DNA of 64,000 nt from Cerina sp048266425 (GCA_048266425.1 JBLWZN010000001.1:62001-126000), one strand, 5' to 3'; positions 1 through 8,915 are shown, counted from the stretch's first letter. Numbers and translations: made by a program. The notes: generated from the letters alone by a model not told the origin.

Positions 1-178
1 CTTTTAGAAATTCCTCAAGGGGAATGGTGCCATAACACCAATAGCACACGCTTTGGTGGATGTTGTTTTTTAAATTAGGCATTGTGTCTATTTTTGTTTG
101 GGAAGCACTAACGGTCTTGGTGGCCAAAACCCCGATGGACGCTGCGGCCGAGGTTCTGATAAAGTTTCTTCTATTCAT
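1..178 (-). CDS. Tat-exported TIM-barrel (hydroxypyruvate isomerase-like) protein, 5' part only
   Basis: The minus strand opens with ATG at 178 and reads 59 codons without a stop until the window edge. The protein begins MNRRNFIRTSAAASIGV, a twin-arginine signal with the RRNF motif, and continues into QSVCYWCYGTIPLEEF. That resembles the start of secreted hydroxypyruvate isomerase-like / sugar phosphate isomerase TIM-barrel proteins of Bacteroidota. The 3' end lies outside the window. Two more exported TIM-barrel proteins are found at 8.9-10.6 kb, so this family is well represented locally. The family assignment rests on only about 30 mature residues; the Tat signal is clear. Confidence 0.6.
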   Translation of the reverse strand, partial: MNRRNFIRTSAAASIGVLATKTVSASQTKIDTMPNLKNNIHQSVCYWCYGTIPLEEFLK

Positions 179-334
179 TTTTGTTGTTTTAGGAAGCAAT
201 TTTTAGATTCTATGTAAAATCAGTTTATAAGAAGTTATGCGCAAAATGCGGCATATAAAAATAATCGATATATTTCGAAAAAGTCTCCAAGTTCCTAAAG
301 ATAAATTTTTTAGCTTTAAAAAATAGAATTGAAT

Positions 335-571
335 ATGGATTTTGGATCAAACAAAGAACATTTGTTGGAATTGGCTCGCTATAGAATGCCGTTCGGAAAA
401 TTTAAGGGACGATATTTGGTGGATCTGCCCGAACCTTATCTGGTATGGTTTAATAGGCAAGGCTTTCCGGATGGAAAGTTGGGAAACATGTTAAAAGCAA
501 TGCTCGAGATAAAAATAAATGGACTGGAAGGCCTAATCCGGAAGATTCAAAAAGATTTTCCTCAGGTTTAG
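335..571 (+). CDS. DUF3820 family protein
   Basis: A 78-residue protein, MDFGSNKEHLLEL onward, with the core RMPFGKFKGRYLVDLPEPYLVWF that is characteristic of DUF3820. Members are sometimes called putative quorum-sensing-regulated virulence factors, but no biochemical role is established. An in-frame TTG lies two codons upstream at 329; the ATG at 335 is preferred. It sits 60 bp upstream of pyrG on the same strand, but pyrG appears to have its own -7 box. No signal peptide or membrane segment is visible, so it is probably cytoplasmic. Confidence 0.8.
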   Translation: MDFGSNKEHLLELARYRMPFGKFKGRYLVDLPEPYLVWFNRQGFPDGKLGNMLKAMLEIKINGLEGLIRKIQKDFPQV

Positions 572-594
572 AGGTTAATTGCCGATGCAATTTG

Positions 595-602
595 TACTTT
601 TG
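595..602 (+). promoter_or_regulatory. Candidate -7 box for pyrG
   Basis: TACTTTTG matches the Bacteroidota -7 consensus TAnnTTTG and lies 30 bp before the pyrG ATG. No clear TTTG -33 element is seen at the usual spacing, so support comes from the -7 box and its position only. Confidence 0.45.
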
Positions 603-631
603 CATGCGTTAAGAATTCAACCTAACGCTTC

Positions 632-2269
632 ATGGCACAGACCAAATACATTTTTGTAACCGGTGGGGTTACATCTTCCCTGGGCAAGGGAATCATAGCC
701 GCCTCCTTGGCAAAATTACTGCAAGCGCGCGGTTATAAGACTACCATCCAAAAATTGGATCCCTATATCAACGTCGATCCAGGCACGTTAAATCCTTATG
801 AACACGGTGAATGCTATGTAACCGATGACGGTGCGGAGACGGATCTGGACCTGGGTCATTACGAGCGTTTCCTAAACGTACGTACCTCCCAGGCCAATAA
901 CGTTACCACCGGCAGGATATATCAAAGTGTTATAGAAAAGGAAAGAAGGGGAGAATTCTTGGGCAAAACCGTACAGGTGGTGCCCCATATTACAAACGAG
1001 ATAAAAGAACGCATCCAATTGCTCGGCAAGAGCGGTGAATACGATATCGTAATTACAGAAATTGGTGGTACTGTGGGCGATATCGAATCCTTGCCCTATA
1101 TCGAGGCCGTACGCCAGCTGTTGTGGGAGCTGGGAGACAACAACGGGATTGTTATCCATCTTACCTTGGTGCCATATCTTTCGGCAGCAGGGGAATTGAA
1201 GACAAAGCCAACCCAGCATTCCGTAAAGACATTAATGGAAAGTGGTATCAAGGCCGATATTCTAGTTTGCCGAACCGAGCATGAGATTTCCAGTGATATT
1301 AAGGATAAACTGGCCCTTTTCTGCAATGTGAAACGGGAAGCGGTGATCCAATCCATCGATGCCTCCACCATTTACGATGTGCCGATATTGATGCAGGAAG
1401 AGGGTCTGGATACGGTAACCTTGCACAAATTGGCATTGCCGGATAATACCCAACCCGATCTTACCCGATGGCGACAATTTTTGGAAAAACACAAGAATCC
1501 CAAACATGAGGTCACTATCGGACTGATTGGTAAATATGTGGAGCTCCAGGATTCATACAAATCTATTTTGGAATCATTTATCCATGCAGGAGCGGTCAAT
1601 GAGGTGAGGGTAAACGTGCGTTCCATACATTCGGAGCACATTAATAAGAGCAAATTGGACCAATCCATGAAAGGCCTGGATGGAATTTTGGTAGCTCCCG
1701 GTTTTGGGGAGCGCGGAATTGAAGGTAAGGTGAGGGCGGTACAATATGCCCGCGAAAACGGAATTCCTTTCTTGGGCATTTGTTTGGGAATGCAAATGGC
1801 CGTAATTGAATATGCCCGTAATGTGTTGGGATTAGCCGATGCCAATTCTACCGAAATGAACCAAAATACCACCGATCCGGTCATCAGCTTAATGGAGGAA
1901 CAGAAATCCATTACCAATAAAGGGGGCACCATGCGCCTTGGTGCATGGGACTGCACCTTGAAAAATGGAAGTTTGGTGCAAAAGGTATACGACGGGGCAA
2001 AAACAATTTCCGAAAGGCACCGGCATCGATATGAATTTAACAACGAATACAAAAAAGTGATGGAAGCTGCAGGTTTGGTAACTTCGGGTACCAACAAAGA
2101 AACCGGTCTGGTGGAAATCGTGGAACTCCCGAACCATCCTTGGTTTATAGGAGTGCAATATCATCCAGAGTACAAAAGCACCGTAGCCAATCCCCATCCA
2201 TTGTTTGTTGGTTTTATTGAGGCTGCTTTACAGCATAAGAAAAAACAATCTAATGCCAGTTTGGCATAA
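632..2269 (+). CDS. pyrG: CTP synthase
   Basis: At 545 aa this is full length for CTP synthase, which makes CTP from UTP, ATP and glutamine, the last step of de novo pyrimidine nucleotide synthesis. The N-terminal synthase domain opens with KYIFVTGGVTSSLGKG (P-loop-like). The C-terminal class I glutamine amidotransferase domain has the nucleophile Cys384 in GICLGMQ and the catalytic HPEY motif near the end. It is cytoplasmic. pyrF and pyrE are also in this window but far away, so the pathway genes are dispersed. The start ATG follows a short leader with no Shine-Dalgarno, as is usual here. Its 3' end overlaps the -33 element proposed for the downstream yidC transcript. Confidence 0.97.
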   Translation: MAQTKYIFVTGGVTSSLGKGIIAASLAKLLQARGYKTTIQKLDPYINVDPGTLNPYEHGECYVTDDGAETDLDLGHYERFLNVRTSQANNVTTGRIYQSVIEKERRGEFLGKTVQVVPHITNEIKERIQLLGKSGEYDIVITEIGGTVGDIESLPYIEAVRQLLWELGDNNGIVIHLTLVPYLSAAGELKTKPTQHSVKTLMESGIKADILVCRTEHEISSDIKDKLALFCNVKREAVIQSIDASTIYDVPILMQEEGLDTVTLHKLALPDNTQPDLTRWRQFLEKHKNPKHEVTIGLIGKYVELQDSYKSILESFIHAGAVNEVRVNVRSIHSEHINKSKLDQSMKGLDGILVAPGFGERGIEGKVRAVQYARENGIPFLGICLGMQMAVIEYARNVLGLADANSTEMNQNTTDPVISLMEEQKSITNKGGTMRLGAWDCTLKNGSLVQKVYDGAKTISERHRHRYEFNNEYKKVMEAAGLVTSGTNKETGLVEIVELPNHPWFIGVQYHPEYKSTVANPHPLFVGFIEAALQHKKKQSNASLA

Positions 2270-2293
2270 AACGCCCAATTGGTCGTATATTTG
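2260..2293 (+). promoter_or_regulatory. Flavobacterial promoter between pyrG and yidC
   Basis: TTTG at 2260-2263 and TATATTTG at 2286-2293 are separated by 22 bp and fit the Bacteroidota -33/-7 consensus. The -33 element overlaps the end of pyrG. Transcription should begin near 2297-2300, about 250 nt upstream of yidC. It therefore serves either a long yidC leader or a separate small RNA. Confidence 0.6.
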
Positions 2294-2344
2294 CACGCCG
2301 TTTTTGGCATTTCAGACCGGTAATACGCGTTTCATATAGAAATT

Positions 2345-2447
2345 CGGGATTTTTTGTAAAATATTTTTCTTCTTTCCAAAGACAAAATTCATAATCTTGG
2401 CCTTAGCTGTGGATTATTTTTTTAACGTCTGGAAAGTGAAAACCCCG
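2345..2447 (+). ncRNA. Structured leader or small RNA (candidate 6S-like hairpin)
   Basis: The region folds as nested stems. The outer pair is 2345-2353 with 2439-2447 (one mismatch). The middle pair is CTTTCCA/GAC (2372-2383) with GTCTGGAAAG (2427-2436), with a two-base bulge. The inner pair is ATAATC (2391-2396) with GATTAT (2412-2417). A large asymmetric internal loop separates the outer and middle stems. A long hairpin with a central bubble downstream of a strong promoter is reminiscent of 6S RNA, and a flavobacterial 6S family (6S-Flavo) is known. The assignment is by shape only; a plain yidC 5' leader is equally possible. Confidence 0.35.
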
Positions 2448-2552
2448 ATCCGATCGGCTATTCTGACTGGGAAAGGGAAGGTAAAGGTACTAGACCCAGG
2501 ATTTAACTGAAAGGAGTAAAACACCTAACCGATCAATTAATAATAATTATAG

Positions 2553-4409
2553 ATGGAAGAAAAGAAGGTAGATATTAATTCCATAATCGGCTTTATACTG
2601 ATTTTTGGGATTCTTATTTTTATGTTTTATCAAAACCAACCTACGGCCGAACAGGTTGCGGCAAAAAAGGCCCAGCAAGAACAATTGGAGAAGGCCCAAC
2701 AGGTCAATCAGGACGGGGAAGTACAAAATGTAGTGGCGCCAGTGCAGATAGATCTTCAGGATTCTACAGCTGTTGCTAATTATAAGAACAGTATAGGGGC
2801 TTTTGGTTATACCCCCGCCACGGAAGGCAGTACCGTATTGGAAAATAATTTGCTTTACCTAAAGGTGAGTAATAAGGGGGGGCAGATCATAGAGGCCAAA
2901 ATGAAGAAATTTGTCACCTATGACTCTATCCCGGTATATTTGGTAAAGGATGGCAATGCATCCTTTGGACTAAATTTAACGACGACGGATAACAGGGTGT
3001 TGAATACCCAGGATCTGTTTTTTGAACCATCCCTTTCAAAAAATGGGGATAATCAAGTGCTTTCGATGAAGGCCAAGGTTGGTCCCGACAAATTTTTGGA
3101 ATATAGGTATGAAATGAAACCCGATCAATATTTGGTAGATTTCAACCTTCGTTCCCAAGGCTTGAACGGAGTAATTAACAGTAGTCAGCCCGTGACCTTG
3201 GAATGGCAGTTAAAAGGGCTTCGACATTCCAAAAGTATCAAATACGAAGATAGATATACCCGCCTCACCTATATGGACGCGGACGAAAAAGTGAGTAAGT
3301 TGTCTGCGGGTGGGGAAGACGACGAGGAAGCCCAAAACATAAAATGGCTTTCCTATCGCCAGCATTTCTTTAGTTCCATATTGGTGACCAACACCCCTTT
3401 TTCAACGGTCAAGCTGACTTCTGTAGACCATGTGACCGAGGAGAGCAGTACGGCTAGGTTTACAAAGGAATATACATCCAAGACCCCTTTGAAGATAGAG
3501 GGGGGCGAACTTGCCTATAATATGGACTGGTACTATGGCCCTACCGATGTTAAGGTTCTGGCTCAATATAAAGAGATAGGTCTTGAGGATTCGATCCCTT
3601 TTGGATGGGGGATTTTTGGATGGATCAACCGATATATCTTTACCCCGTTGTTTACGTTCTTGAGTTCCTTCTTGCCCTATGGGATAGCCATTATTGCAAT
3701 GACCGTCTTGGTGCGTTTGCTAATGTCCCCGGTGACTTACAAGTCCTACCTGTCCCAAGCCAAAATGAAGGTCTTAAAGCCCGAGATTACGGAACTCAAT
3801 GAAAAGTACAAGGACAATGCAATGAAAAAGCAGCAAGAGACCATGAAGCTATATGGGAAAGCAGGGGTCAGTCCCATGAGCGGTTGTGTCCCTGCATTGC
3901 TACAGTTGCCCATTTTTTATGCCCTGTTCATGTTTTTCCCGACTTCCTTTATCCTTCGGCAGAAGTCCTTTCTTTGGGCAGATGACCTTTCTTCCTACGA
4001 TACCATCGCACAATTGCCGTTCCATATTCCATTTTATGGAGATCACGTGAGTTTGTTTCCGATTTTGGCTTCCATTGCCATCTTCTTTTATATGATGATG
4101 ACTACGGGCCAGAACATGCCGACCCAACCGGGAATGCCCAACATGAAATTTATCATGTACCTTTCCCCTTTAATGATGTTGTTTTTCTTCAACACCTACG
4201 CCAGTGGACTGAGCCTTTACTATTTCGTATCCAACCTGATTACCATTTTTATCATGTTGGCCATCAAACGATTTATTTTGGATGAGGATAAGATCCATGC
4301 GCAGATCCAAGAAAACAAAAAGAAACCGAAAAAGGAAAACAAGTTCCAACGCAAGATGCGGGAGATGATGGAGCAGGCAGAAGAACAGAAAAAAGTAGGG
4401 AAACGCTAA
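2553..4409 (+). CDS. yidC: Membrane protein insertase YidC
   Basis: A 618-residue YidC/Oxa1-type insertase, which places membrane proteins into the inner membrane alone or with SecYEG. Residues about 6-25 form the first membrane helix (IIGFILIFGILIFMFY). A large periplasmic domain follows to about residue 350. The conserved C-terminal bundle of five helices includes the typical CVPALLQLPIFYALFMFF stretch. The C-terminus is lysine-rich, as expected for ribosome contact. It follows pyrG with a 283-bp gap holding its own promoter and a structured leader. A strong terminator lies 31 bp after the stop. Confidence 0.97.
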   Translation: MEEKKVDINSIIGFILIFGILIFMFYQNQPTAEQVAAKKAQQEQLEKAQQVNQDGEVQNVVAPVQIDLQDSTAVANYKNSIGAFGYTPATEGSTVLENNLLYLKVSNKGGQIIEAKMKKFVTYDSIPVYLVKDGNASFGLNLTTTDNRVLNTQDLFFEPSLSKNGDNQVLSMKAKVGPDKFLEYRYEMKPDQYLVDFNLRSQGLNGVINSSQPVTLEWQLKGLRHSKSIKYEDRYTRLTYMDADEKVSKLSAGGEDDEEAQNIKWLSYRQHFFSSILVTNTPFSTVKLTSVDHVTEESSTARFTKEYTSKTPLKIEGGELAYNMDWYYGPTDVKVLAQYKEIGLEDSIPFGWGIFGWINRYIFTPLFTFLSSFLPYGIAIIAMTVLVRLLMSPVTYKSYLSQAKMKVLKPEITELNEKYKDNAMKKQQETMKLYGKAGVSPMSGCVPALLQLPIFYALFMFFPTSFILRQKSFLWADDLSSYDTIAQLPFHIPFYGDHVSLFPILASIAIFFYMMMTTGQNMPTQPGMPNMKFIMYLSPLMMLFFFNTYASGLSLYYFVSNLITIFIMLAIKRFILDEDKIHAQIQENKKKPKKENKFQRKMREMMEQAEEQKKVGKR

Positions 4410-4440
4410 GAAATATATTCTTTTAATAATACAAAATCAG

Positions 4441-4468
4441 AAAGCTCCCTTGGAAGAGGGAGCTTTTT
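4441..4468 (+). terminator. Rho-independent terminator after yidC
   Basis: A perfect 10-bp stem, AAAGCTCCCT (4441-4450) with AGGGAGCTTT (4457-4466), a six-base loop and a following T run. It is 31 bp past the yidC stop. A near-copy occurs at 4735-4765. Confidence 0.85.
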
Positions 4469-4734
4469 GCATTTGTAGGGTTTGTTTGGTAAGATTTGGA
4501 GCTTCAAAAGTGCACCATATTCTACTCCAGAACAAAAAATAGTTGTGTAAGAGGCGATTGTTGTATGTAAAAGCATTGGTTTCTGGTATCGCATTTAATT
4601 TTTGGAAATCGATGTCCAATTGTAATAGGGGCTTTCGGCTTTAGGGCAAGAAGTTTTTTTAGTGGGATGGATTTATTAATCGAGTCCATTCCACGACAAG
4701 CCAGGTTCAAAATCCAAATCCAGCTCCATAAAAT
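4469..4734. other. Gene-free stretch between two copies of a terminator
   Basis: I see no convincing gene in this part of the 605-bp yidC-mnmA gap. It holds a 9-bp hairpin (4663-4671 with 4685-4693, one G-T pair). A segment just after the first terminator (ending GGTAAGATTTGGA near 4500) is repeated after the second terminator (GATAAGATTTGGA near 4796). The arrangement suggests local duplication or a decayed small transcription unit. Confidence 0.5.
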
Positions 4735-4765
4735 AAAAAGCTCCCTTTTTAGGGGGAGCTTTTTT
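4735..4765 (+). terminator. Second copy of the yidC terminator
   Basis: Stem AAAAAGCTCCC with GGGAGCTTTTT around a short loop, followed by T residues. It shares the AGCTCCC/GGGAGCT stem with the terminator at 4441-4468, though no gene lies between them. It would isolate mnmA from upstream transcription. Confidence 0.8.
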
Positions 4766-4969
4766 GCCACGCAGGTTAAGTTTGATAAGATTTGGATAAG
4801 CGAATATGGTATTTACCAACCATACCAAAAATTAAAAGTTGTGAAGTTTTACTTTTTTGGTGCCAACTGATTCTAATCTGATGTTTGGTTTTAATGGGCC
4901 TGGATCGACTTACTGCTCCAAACTTCACCAACCGACAATTTAAGATGTTATGCCCAATCAACAATTTTG

Positions 4970-4977
4970 TATTTTTG
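4970..4977 (+). promoter_or_regulatory. Candidate -7 box for mnmA
   Basis: TATTTTTG matches TAnnTTTG and lies 37 bp before the mnmA ATG, downstream of a terminator, so a promoter is required here. No clear -33 TTTG is visible. Confidence 0.5.
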
Positions 4978-5014
4978 CATTCGGAATTTGTATTGGGATT
5001 TTTGATCGTTAGAA

Positions 5015-6205
5015 ATGAAAAAAGTAGTTGTAGGGCTTTCTGGTGGGGTAGATTCAAGTGTGGCCGCATACCTTCTAAAGGAACAGGGGTATGAAGTCAT
5101 AGGGCTATTTATGAAGAATTGGCACGATGATTCCGTGACTATTTCCAAGGAATGTCCATGGTTGGAAGATAGCAACGATGCACTCCTTGTAGCAGAAAAG
5201 TTGGGGATACCCTTTCAAACGGTCGATCTGAGTGTACAGTACAAAGAGCGGATTGTGGATTATATGTTCAACGAATATGAAAAAGGACGTACCCCCAACC
5301 CGGATGTCCTGTGCAATCGTGAAATAAAGTTCGATGTTTTTATGAAGATTGCCCTGCAATTGGGGGCAGATTATGTAGCTACAGGACACTATTGCCGTAA
5401 GGGGACCATTAAAAACGAGGTTGGTACAGAAACCTATCAGCTGTTGGCAGGGGTAGACGGGAACAAGGACCAGTCGTATTTTCTTTGTCAACTTTCACAA
5501 GAACAGTTGGCCAAGAGTTTATTCCCCATTGGCGAACTCCTTAAGCCGGAGGTAAGGAAAATTGCTGCGGATAATAATTTGGTGACCGCTGATAAACGGG
5601 ATTCCCAAGGACTTTGTTTTATTGGAAAAGTACGGCTTCCAGAATTTCTGCAACAGAAGTTGAGTCCCAAGAAAGGGGTTATTGTGGAAGTACCCGCAAG
5701 TTCGTCCATATATGCTATGGATAAACCTGACTTTAAGGATATTTCCGAAGAACTTGCCTATTTTTCACTTAAGCCCAAATACCGATTGGAAGATGGAAAG
5801 GTGATGGGCGATCATCAAGGTGCCCATTATTTTACTATTGGCCAACGAAAGGGTTTGGACGTGGGCGGTACTAAGGAGCCTTTGTTCGTGATTGATACCG
5901 ATATTTTGCAGAACGTAATTTATACGGGACAGGGGAAAGGTCATCCTGGATTGTATAGGCGGACCTTGTTCGTCCGGGAGGATGAACTTCATTGGGTACG
6001 CCAAGATTTAGCTTTGCCATTGGGAGGTACGATGGAGGTAATGGCTCGCATTCGCTATCGACAACCTTTGCAAAAGGCTACTTTATATAAGGTGGAAAAT
6101 GGAATGTACGTCGATTTTGTTGAAAAACAATCAGCCATTACCGAAGGCCAATTCGTTGCCTGGTACCATGGTGACGAATTGTTGGGCTCTGGTGTAATTT
6201 CTTAG
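5015..6205 (+). CDS. mnmA: tRNA-specific 2-thiouridylase MnmA
   Basis: A 396-residue enzyme that 2-thiolates the wobble uridine (U34) of tRNA for Lys, Glu and Gln. The N-terminal PP-loop GLSGGVDSSVAA binds ATP. Cys100 (in NPDVLCNREIKF) and Cys201 (in DSQGLCFIGK) are the catalytic cysteine pair that carries the persulfide. The length is slightly above the usual 360-380 aa because of small insertions typical of Bacteroidota. It stands alone after a terminator, with its own -7 box, and is followed 89 bp later by an unrelated oxidoreductase. Confidence 0.96.
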   Translation: MKKVVVGLSGGVDSSVAAYLLKEQGYEVIGLFMKNWHDDSVTISKECPWLEDSNDALLVAEKLGIPFQTVDLSVQYKERIVDYMFNEYEKGRTPNPDVLCNREIKFDVFMKIALQLGADYVATGHYCRKGTIKNEVGTETYQLLAGVDGNKDQSYFLCQLSQEQLAKSLFPIGELLKPEVRKIAADNNLVTADKRDSQGLCFIGKVRLPEFLQQKLSPKKGVIVEVPASSSIYAMDKPDFKDISEELAYFSLKPKYRLEDGKVMGDHQGAHYFTIGQRKGLDVGGTKEPLFVIDTDILQNVIYTGQGKGHPGLYRRTLFVREDELHWVRQDLALPLGGTMEVMARIRYRQPLQKATLYKVENGMYVDFVEKQSAITEGQFVAWYHGDELLGSGVIS

Positions 6206-6294
6206 GCTAACTTCCTTGTCCCAAGGAGACATATTCCCTGTAAAGTAGAAAGGTTTATCTTCGTGGTTAATATTTTCGATTCTAACCAATTCCT

Positions 6295-7236
6295 ATGCAG
6301 AACAGAATCACCAAACTTTTTGCTATCCAATATCCCATTGTCCAGGCAGGGATGGTCTGGGCCAGTGGATGGCGATTGGCCTCGGCAGCTTCTAATGCCG
6401 GAGCCTTGGGGCTTATAGGCTCTGGCTCTATGTACCCGGAGGTGCTGCGGGAGCATATCCTCAAATGTCAAATAGCTACCGACAAACCCTTTGGGGTAAA
6501 TGTACCACTGCTCTATCCCGATACGGAAAAGTTGATGGAGATTATTGTGGAACTGGGGGTGAAGATTGTATTTACCTCGGCAGGGAACCCAAGGACATGG
6601 ACCTCCTTTCTAAAGGAAAAGGGAATTACAGTGGTACATGTGGTGAGTAGTTTAAAATTTGCCCTTAAGGCGGAGGAGTGTGGGGTAGACGCGGTTGTGG
6701 CCGAAGGATTCGAAGCGGGAGGACATAATGGTAGGGATGAATCGACTACAATGACATTGATTCCGGTTGTAAAGGAAAAACTTGGTATTCCCCTGTTAGC
6801 GGCAGGAGGTATTGCCACGGGTAAAAGTATGTTGGCCGCCATGGTCCTCGGTGCGGAAGGGGTCCAGGTTGGGAGTCGTTTTGTCGCCAGCATTGAAGGT
6901 TCTTCACATGACATGTTTAAAAGGAGGGTAGTGGAAGCCAAGGAAGGGGACACCCAATTGACACTAAAGGAACTGGCTCCCGTGCGCTTGTTAAAGAATA
7001 AATTTTATCGGGATATAGAGCATGCGTATGCCAATTGCGCCACTCCTGAAGAGTTAAAGAGCCTGTTGGGCCGAGCTAGGGCAAAACGGGGTATGTTCGA
7101 GGGCGACATGGAGGAAGGGGAACTGGAGATTGGCCAGATATCGGCTTTGATCCATGACATTAAACCAGCGGCCCAGATCATTAATGATATTATGGCCGAA
7201 TTTAATCGTGCAAAGACCGAGGTCTCTCGATGGTAG
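6295..7236 (+). CDS. NAD(P)H-dependent flavin oxidoreductase (nitronate monooxygenase / FabK-like family)
   Basis: A 313-aa TIM-barrel FMN enzyme of the nitronate monooxygenase/2-nitropropane dioxygenase family, which also includes FabK enoyl-ACP reductases. N-terminal ITKLFAIQYPIVQAGM, central EGFEAGGHNGR and the phosphate-binding AAGGIATGKSMLAAMVLGAEGVQVGSRF region (in parts) are family signatures. The active-site His of nitronate monooxygenases corresponds to the one in AGGHNG. Substrate cannot be decided from sequence: nitronate detoxification or an enoyl reductase-like role are both possible. It converges with the sulfatase gene, the two stops being 41 bp apart. Confidence 0.88.
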   Translation: MQNRITKLFAIQYPIVQAGMVWASGWRLASAASNAGALGLIGSGSMYPEVLREHILKCQIATDKPFGVNVPLLYPDTEKLMEIIVELGVKIVFTSAGNPRTWTSFLKEKGITVVHVVSSLKFALKAEECGVDAVVAEGFEAGGHNGRDESTTMTLIPVVKEKLGIPLLAAGGIATGKSMLAAMVLGAEGVQVGSRFVASIEGSSHDMFKRRVVEAKEGDTQLTLKELAPVRLLKNKFYRDIEHAYANCATPEELKSLLGRARAKRGMFEGDMEEGELEIGQISALIHDIKPAAQIINDIMAEFNRAKTEVSRW

Positions 7237-7277
7237 CTTATTTTGAAGCATTTTTGAAATCCGGGGAAATCCCATTT

Positions 7278-8915
7278 CTATTTTGCTTCGTGTGTATACA
7301 CTTCACTATCCGTAAATCCTATGCGCACGGCTTTGGCCATAAACTTTTCCTGTGACGGAATGGGTTTGGTGTAGATTTTCCAAGAAGGTGCTTCTGGGGA
7401 TTTCCAAATAAGGGTGGCATCGGGCAGGTTGGAGGTGAGGGTCACATGGTGGTCATTTTCTGAAATTATCAATGCACCCAATTGTGGCTGCTGGCCATTT
7501 ACCAGCCATTTTTCGATCATTTCCTTCTCAGGGAACCGTCCCAGGTCGGCCGTATCTTCCATCCAGTTGTCCAATAGGTTTCTCAGTTGCACCAGGGTGT
7601 CCCTTAGCTCTTCCTTATTGGCCAAGTTAGTGAGCTCGTAAGGGTCTTGCTCAAGATCGTATAGTTCCTCCACTGGTTTTGGGGTTCGGAACCAAAGGGA
7701 CTGTACAGAATCCAAAGTCCCGTTTTTGTACATTTCGTTCAGCCTTTGCATCATGGGCACCTGCTCCCTGTATTTTACAGGTAGGGCATTGGTCTGATTT
7801 ATGTTGAAGTTCCTAATGTATTTGTAACGTTTGGAGCGTACGGCCCTTAAGCGGTCTACCATGCCGTCAAAACGATCGGATGTGGTATATATATAGTGTC
7901 GCTTTACGGTATCACGGTATTGGCCGAAGAGCGCTTTCCCTTGCATGTGTTCTGGAGGTTCAATACCCGCCCAGGACAACAAGGTGGGGGCAAAGTCAAT
8001 GAAATTTACAAATTCATCATTGGTATCGGCCTCTTTTTTATTTCCTTGGAACTTGATTACCAAGGGAACTTTGGTTCCGGTTTCGTAGAGTGCCCTTTTG
8101 TACCTAGGGAACGGCCCTCCGTGGTCCCCATAAAAAAATATGATGGTGTTGTCATATAGGCCGTCATCCTTCAGCTGCTGAATAAGCGTTCCCATAGCAT
8201 CATCCATCCGCTTGAGGTTGCTGTAGTTTACGGCCAGATCTTTTCTGATAATTGGGTCATCGGGAAAAATTGGCGGGACGGGGACCGAATCCGGTGAAAC
8301 ATAAAGTTTGTCGTCCGTGTATTTCCACAACCCTGATTCATGGGTCATATTAAAATTGAAAACAGCGAAGAAAGGGGTATCCCTTTTGGGCCTGTTGCGC
8401 CAATTTGCTTTGTTGCTACTGTCGTCCCATGCCGATTCCAAAGTCTTAAAATTATAATCTTCCTTGGCGTTGTTGGTGCAGTAATATCCTCTTTCCCTTA
8501 GGTATTCCGTAAACATACGGGTGTTTCTGGGTACTATGGGAGAATAGCTGGGAATGCCAATTTCGGGATGGTTTACCTTGGCATAGGCAGTATAGGTACG
8601 CATGTTTTGGGTCCCGAGGGTAACGGGATACATCCCTGTGATTATTCCACTTCTGGTGGGGGCACATACCGGGACCGGGGCGTATGCATTTGTAAATGTT
8701 ACTCCGTCCCTAGCCAACGCCTCTAAATTTGGAAGGGAAATGGTACTGTCCCCGTACATGGGGAAGAAATCGGGGGATTGATCTTCCGTGACAAACCAAA
8801 CGATATTGGGCGGCGATTCTTTTTGAACAATTTTTTTAACGGATTCCTGGCAGCCAGAAAGAGCAAATAGTAAACCGACAATAATTATGTGATTATACTG
8901 TCGGCTCATTTTCAT
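7278..8915 (-). CDS. Lipoprotein sulfatase, Cys-type
   Basis: A 545-aa member of the sulfatase / alkaline phosphatase superfamily, releasing sulfate from a sulfated substrate, probably a glycan. The N-terminus has a lipobox, LSGC with Cys22, predicting a lipoprotein. The formylglycine motif is CAPTR (Cys84-Arg88) in PVCAPTRSG, so a maturase must convert Cys84; none is encoded in this window. The metal ligands DQ near the start and YGDHGG further on are present. The start codon overlaps the stop of the upstream TIM-barrel gene (ATGA, 8912-8915), which indicates translational coupling in the GMC/TIM-barrel operon. It is the last gene of that operon. Substrate and regiospecificity are unknown. 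Confidence 0.93.
   Translation of the reverse strand: MKMSRQYNHIIIVGLLFALSGCQESVKKIVQKESPPNIVWFVTEDQSPDFFPMYGDSTISLPNLEALARDGVTFTNAYAPVPVCAPTRSGIITGMYPVTLGTQNMRTYTAYAKVNHPEIGIPSYSPIVPRNTRMFTEYLRERGYYCTNNAKEDYNFKTLESAWDDSSNKANWRNRPKRDTPFFAVFNFNMTHESGLWKYTDDKLYVSPDSVPVPPIFPDDPIIRKDLAVNYSNLKRMDDAMGTLIQQLKDDGLYDNTIIFFYGDHGGPFPRYKRALYETGTKVPLVIKFQGNKKEADTNDEFVNFIDFAPTLLSWAGIEPPEHMQGKALFGQYRDTVKRHYIYTTSDRFDGMVDRLRAVRSKRYKYIRNFNINQTNALPVKYREQVPMMQRLNEMYKNGTLDSVQSLWFRTPKPVEELYDLEQDPYELTNLANKEELRDTLVQLRNLLDNWMEDTADLGRFPEKEMIEKWLVNGQQPQLGALIISENDHHVTLTSNLPDATLIWKSPEAPSWKIYTKPIPSQEKFMAKAVRIGFTDSEVYTHEAK

Noticed and set aside
2294..2552. Known riboswitch upstream of yidC
   Set aside because: I could not match any riboswitch core that I recognise, and yidC has no metabolite-linked role; only a generic structured RNA is claimed.
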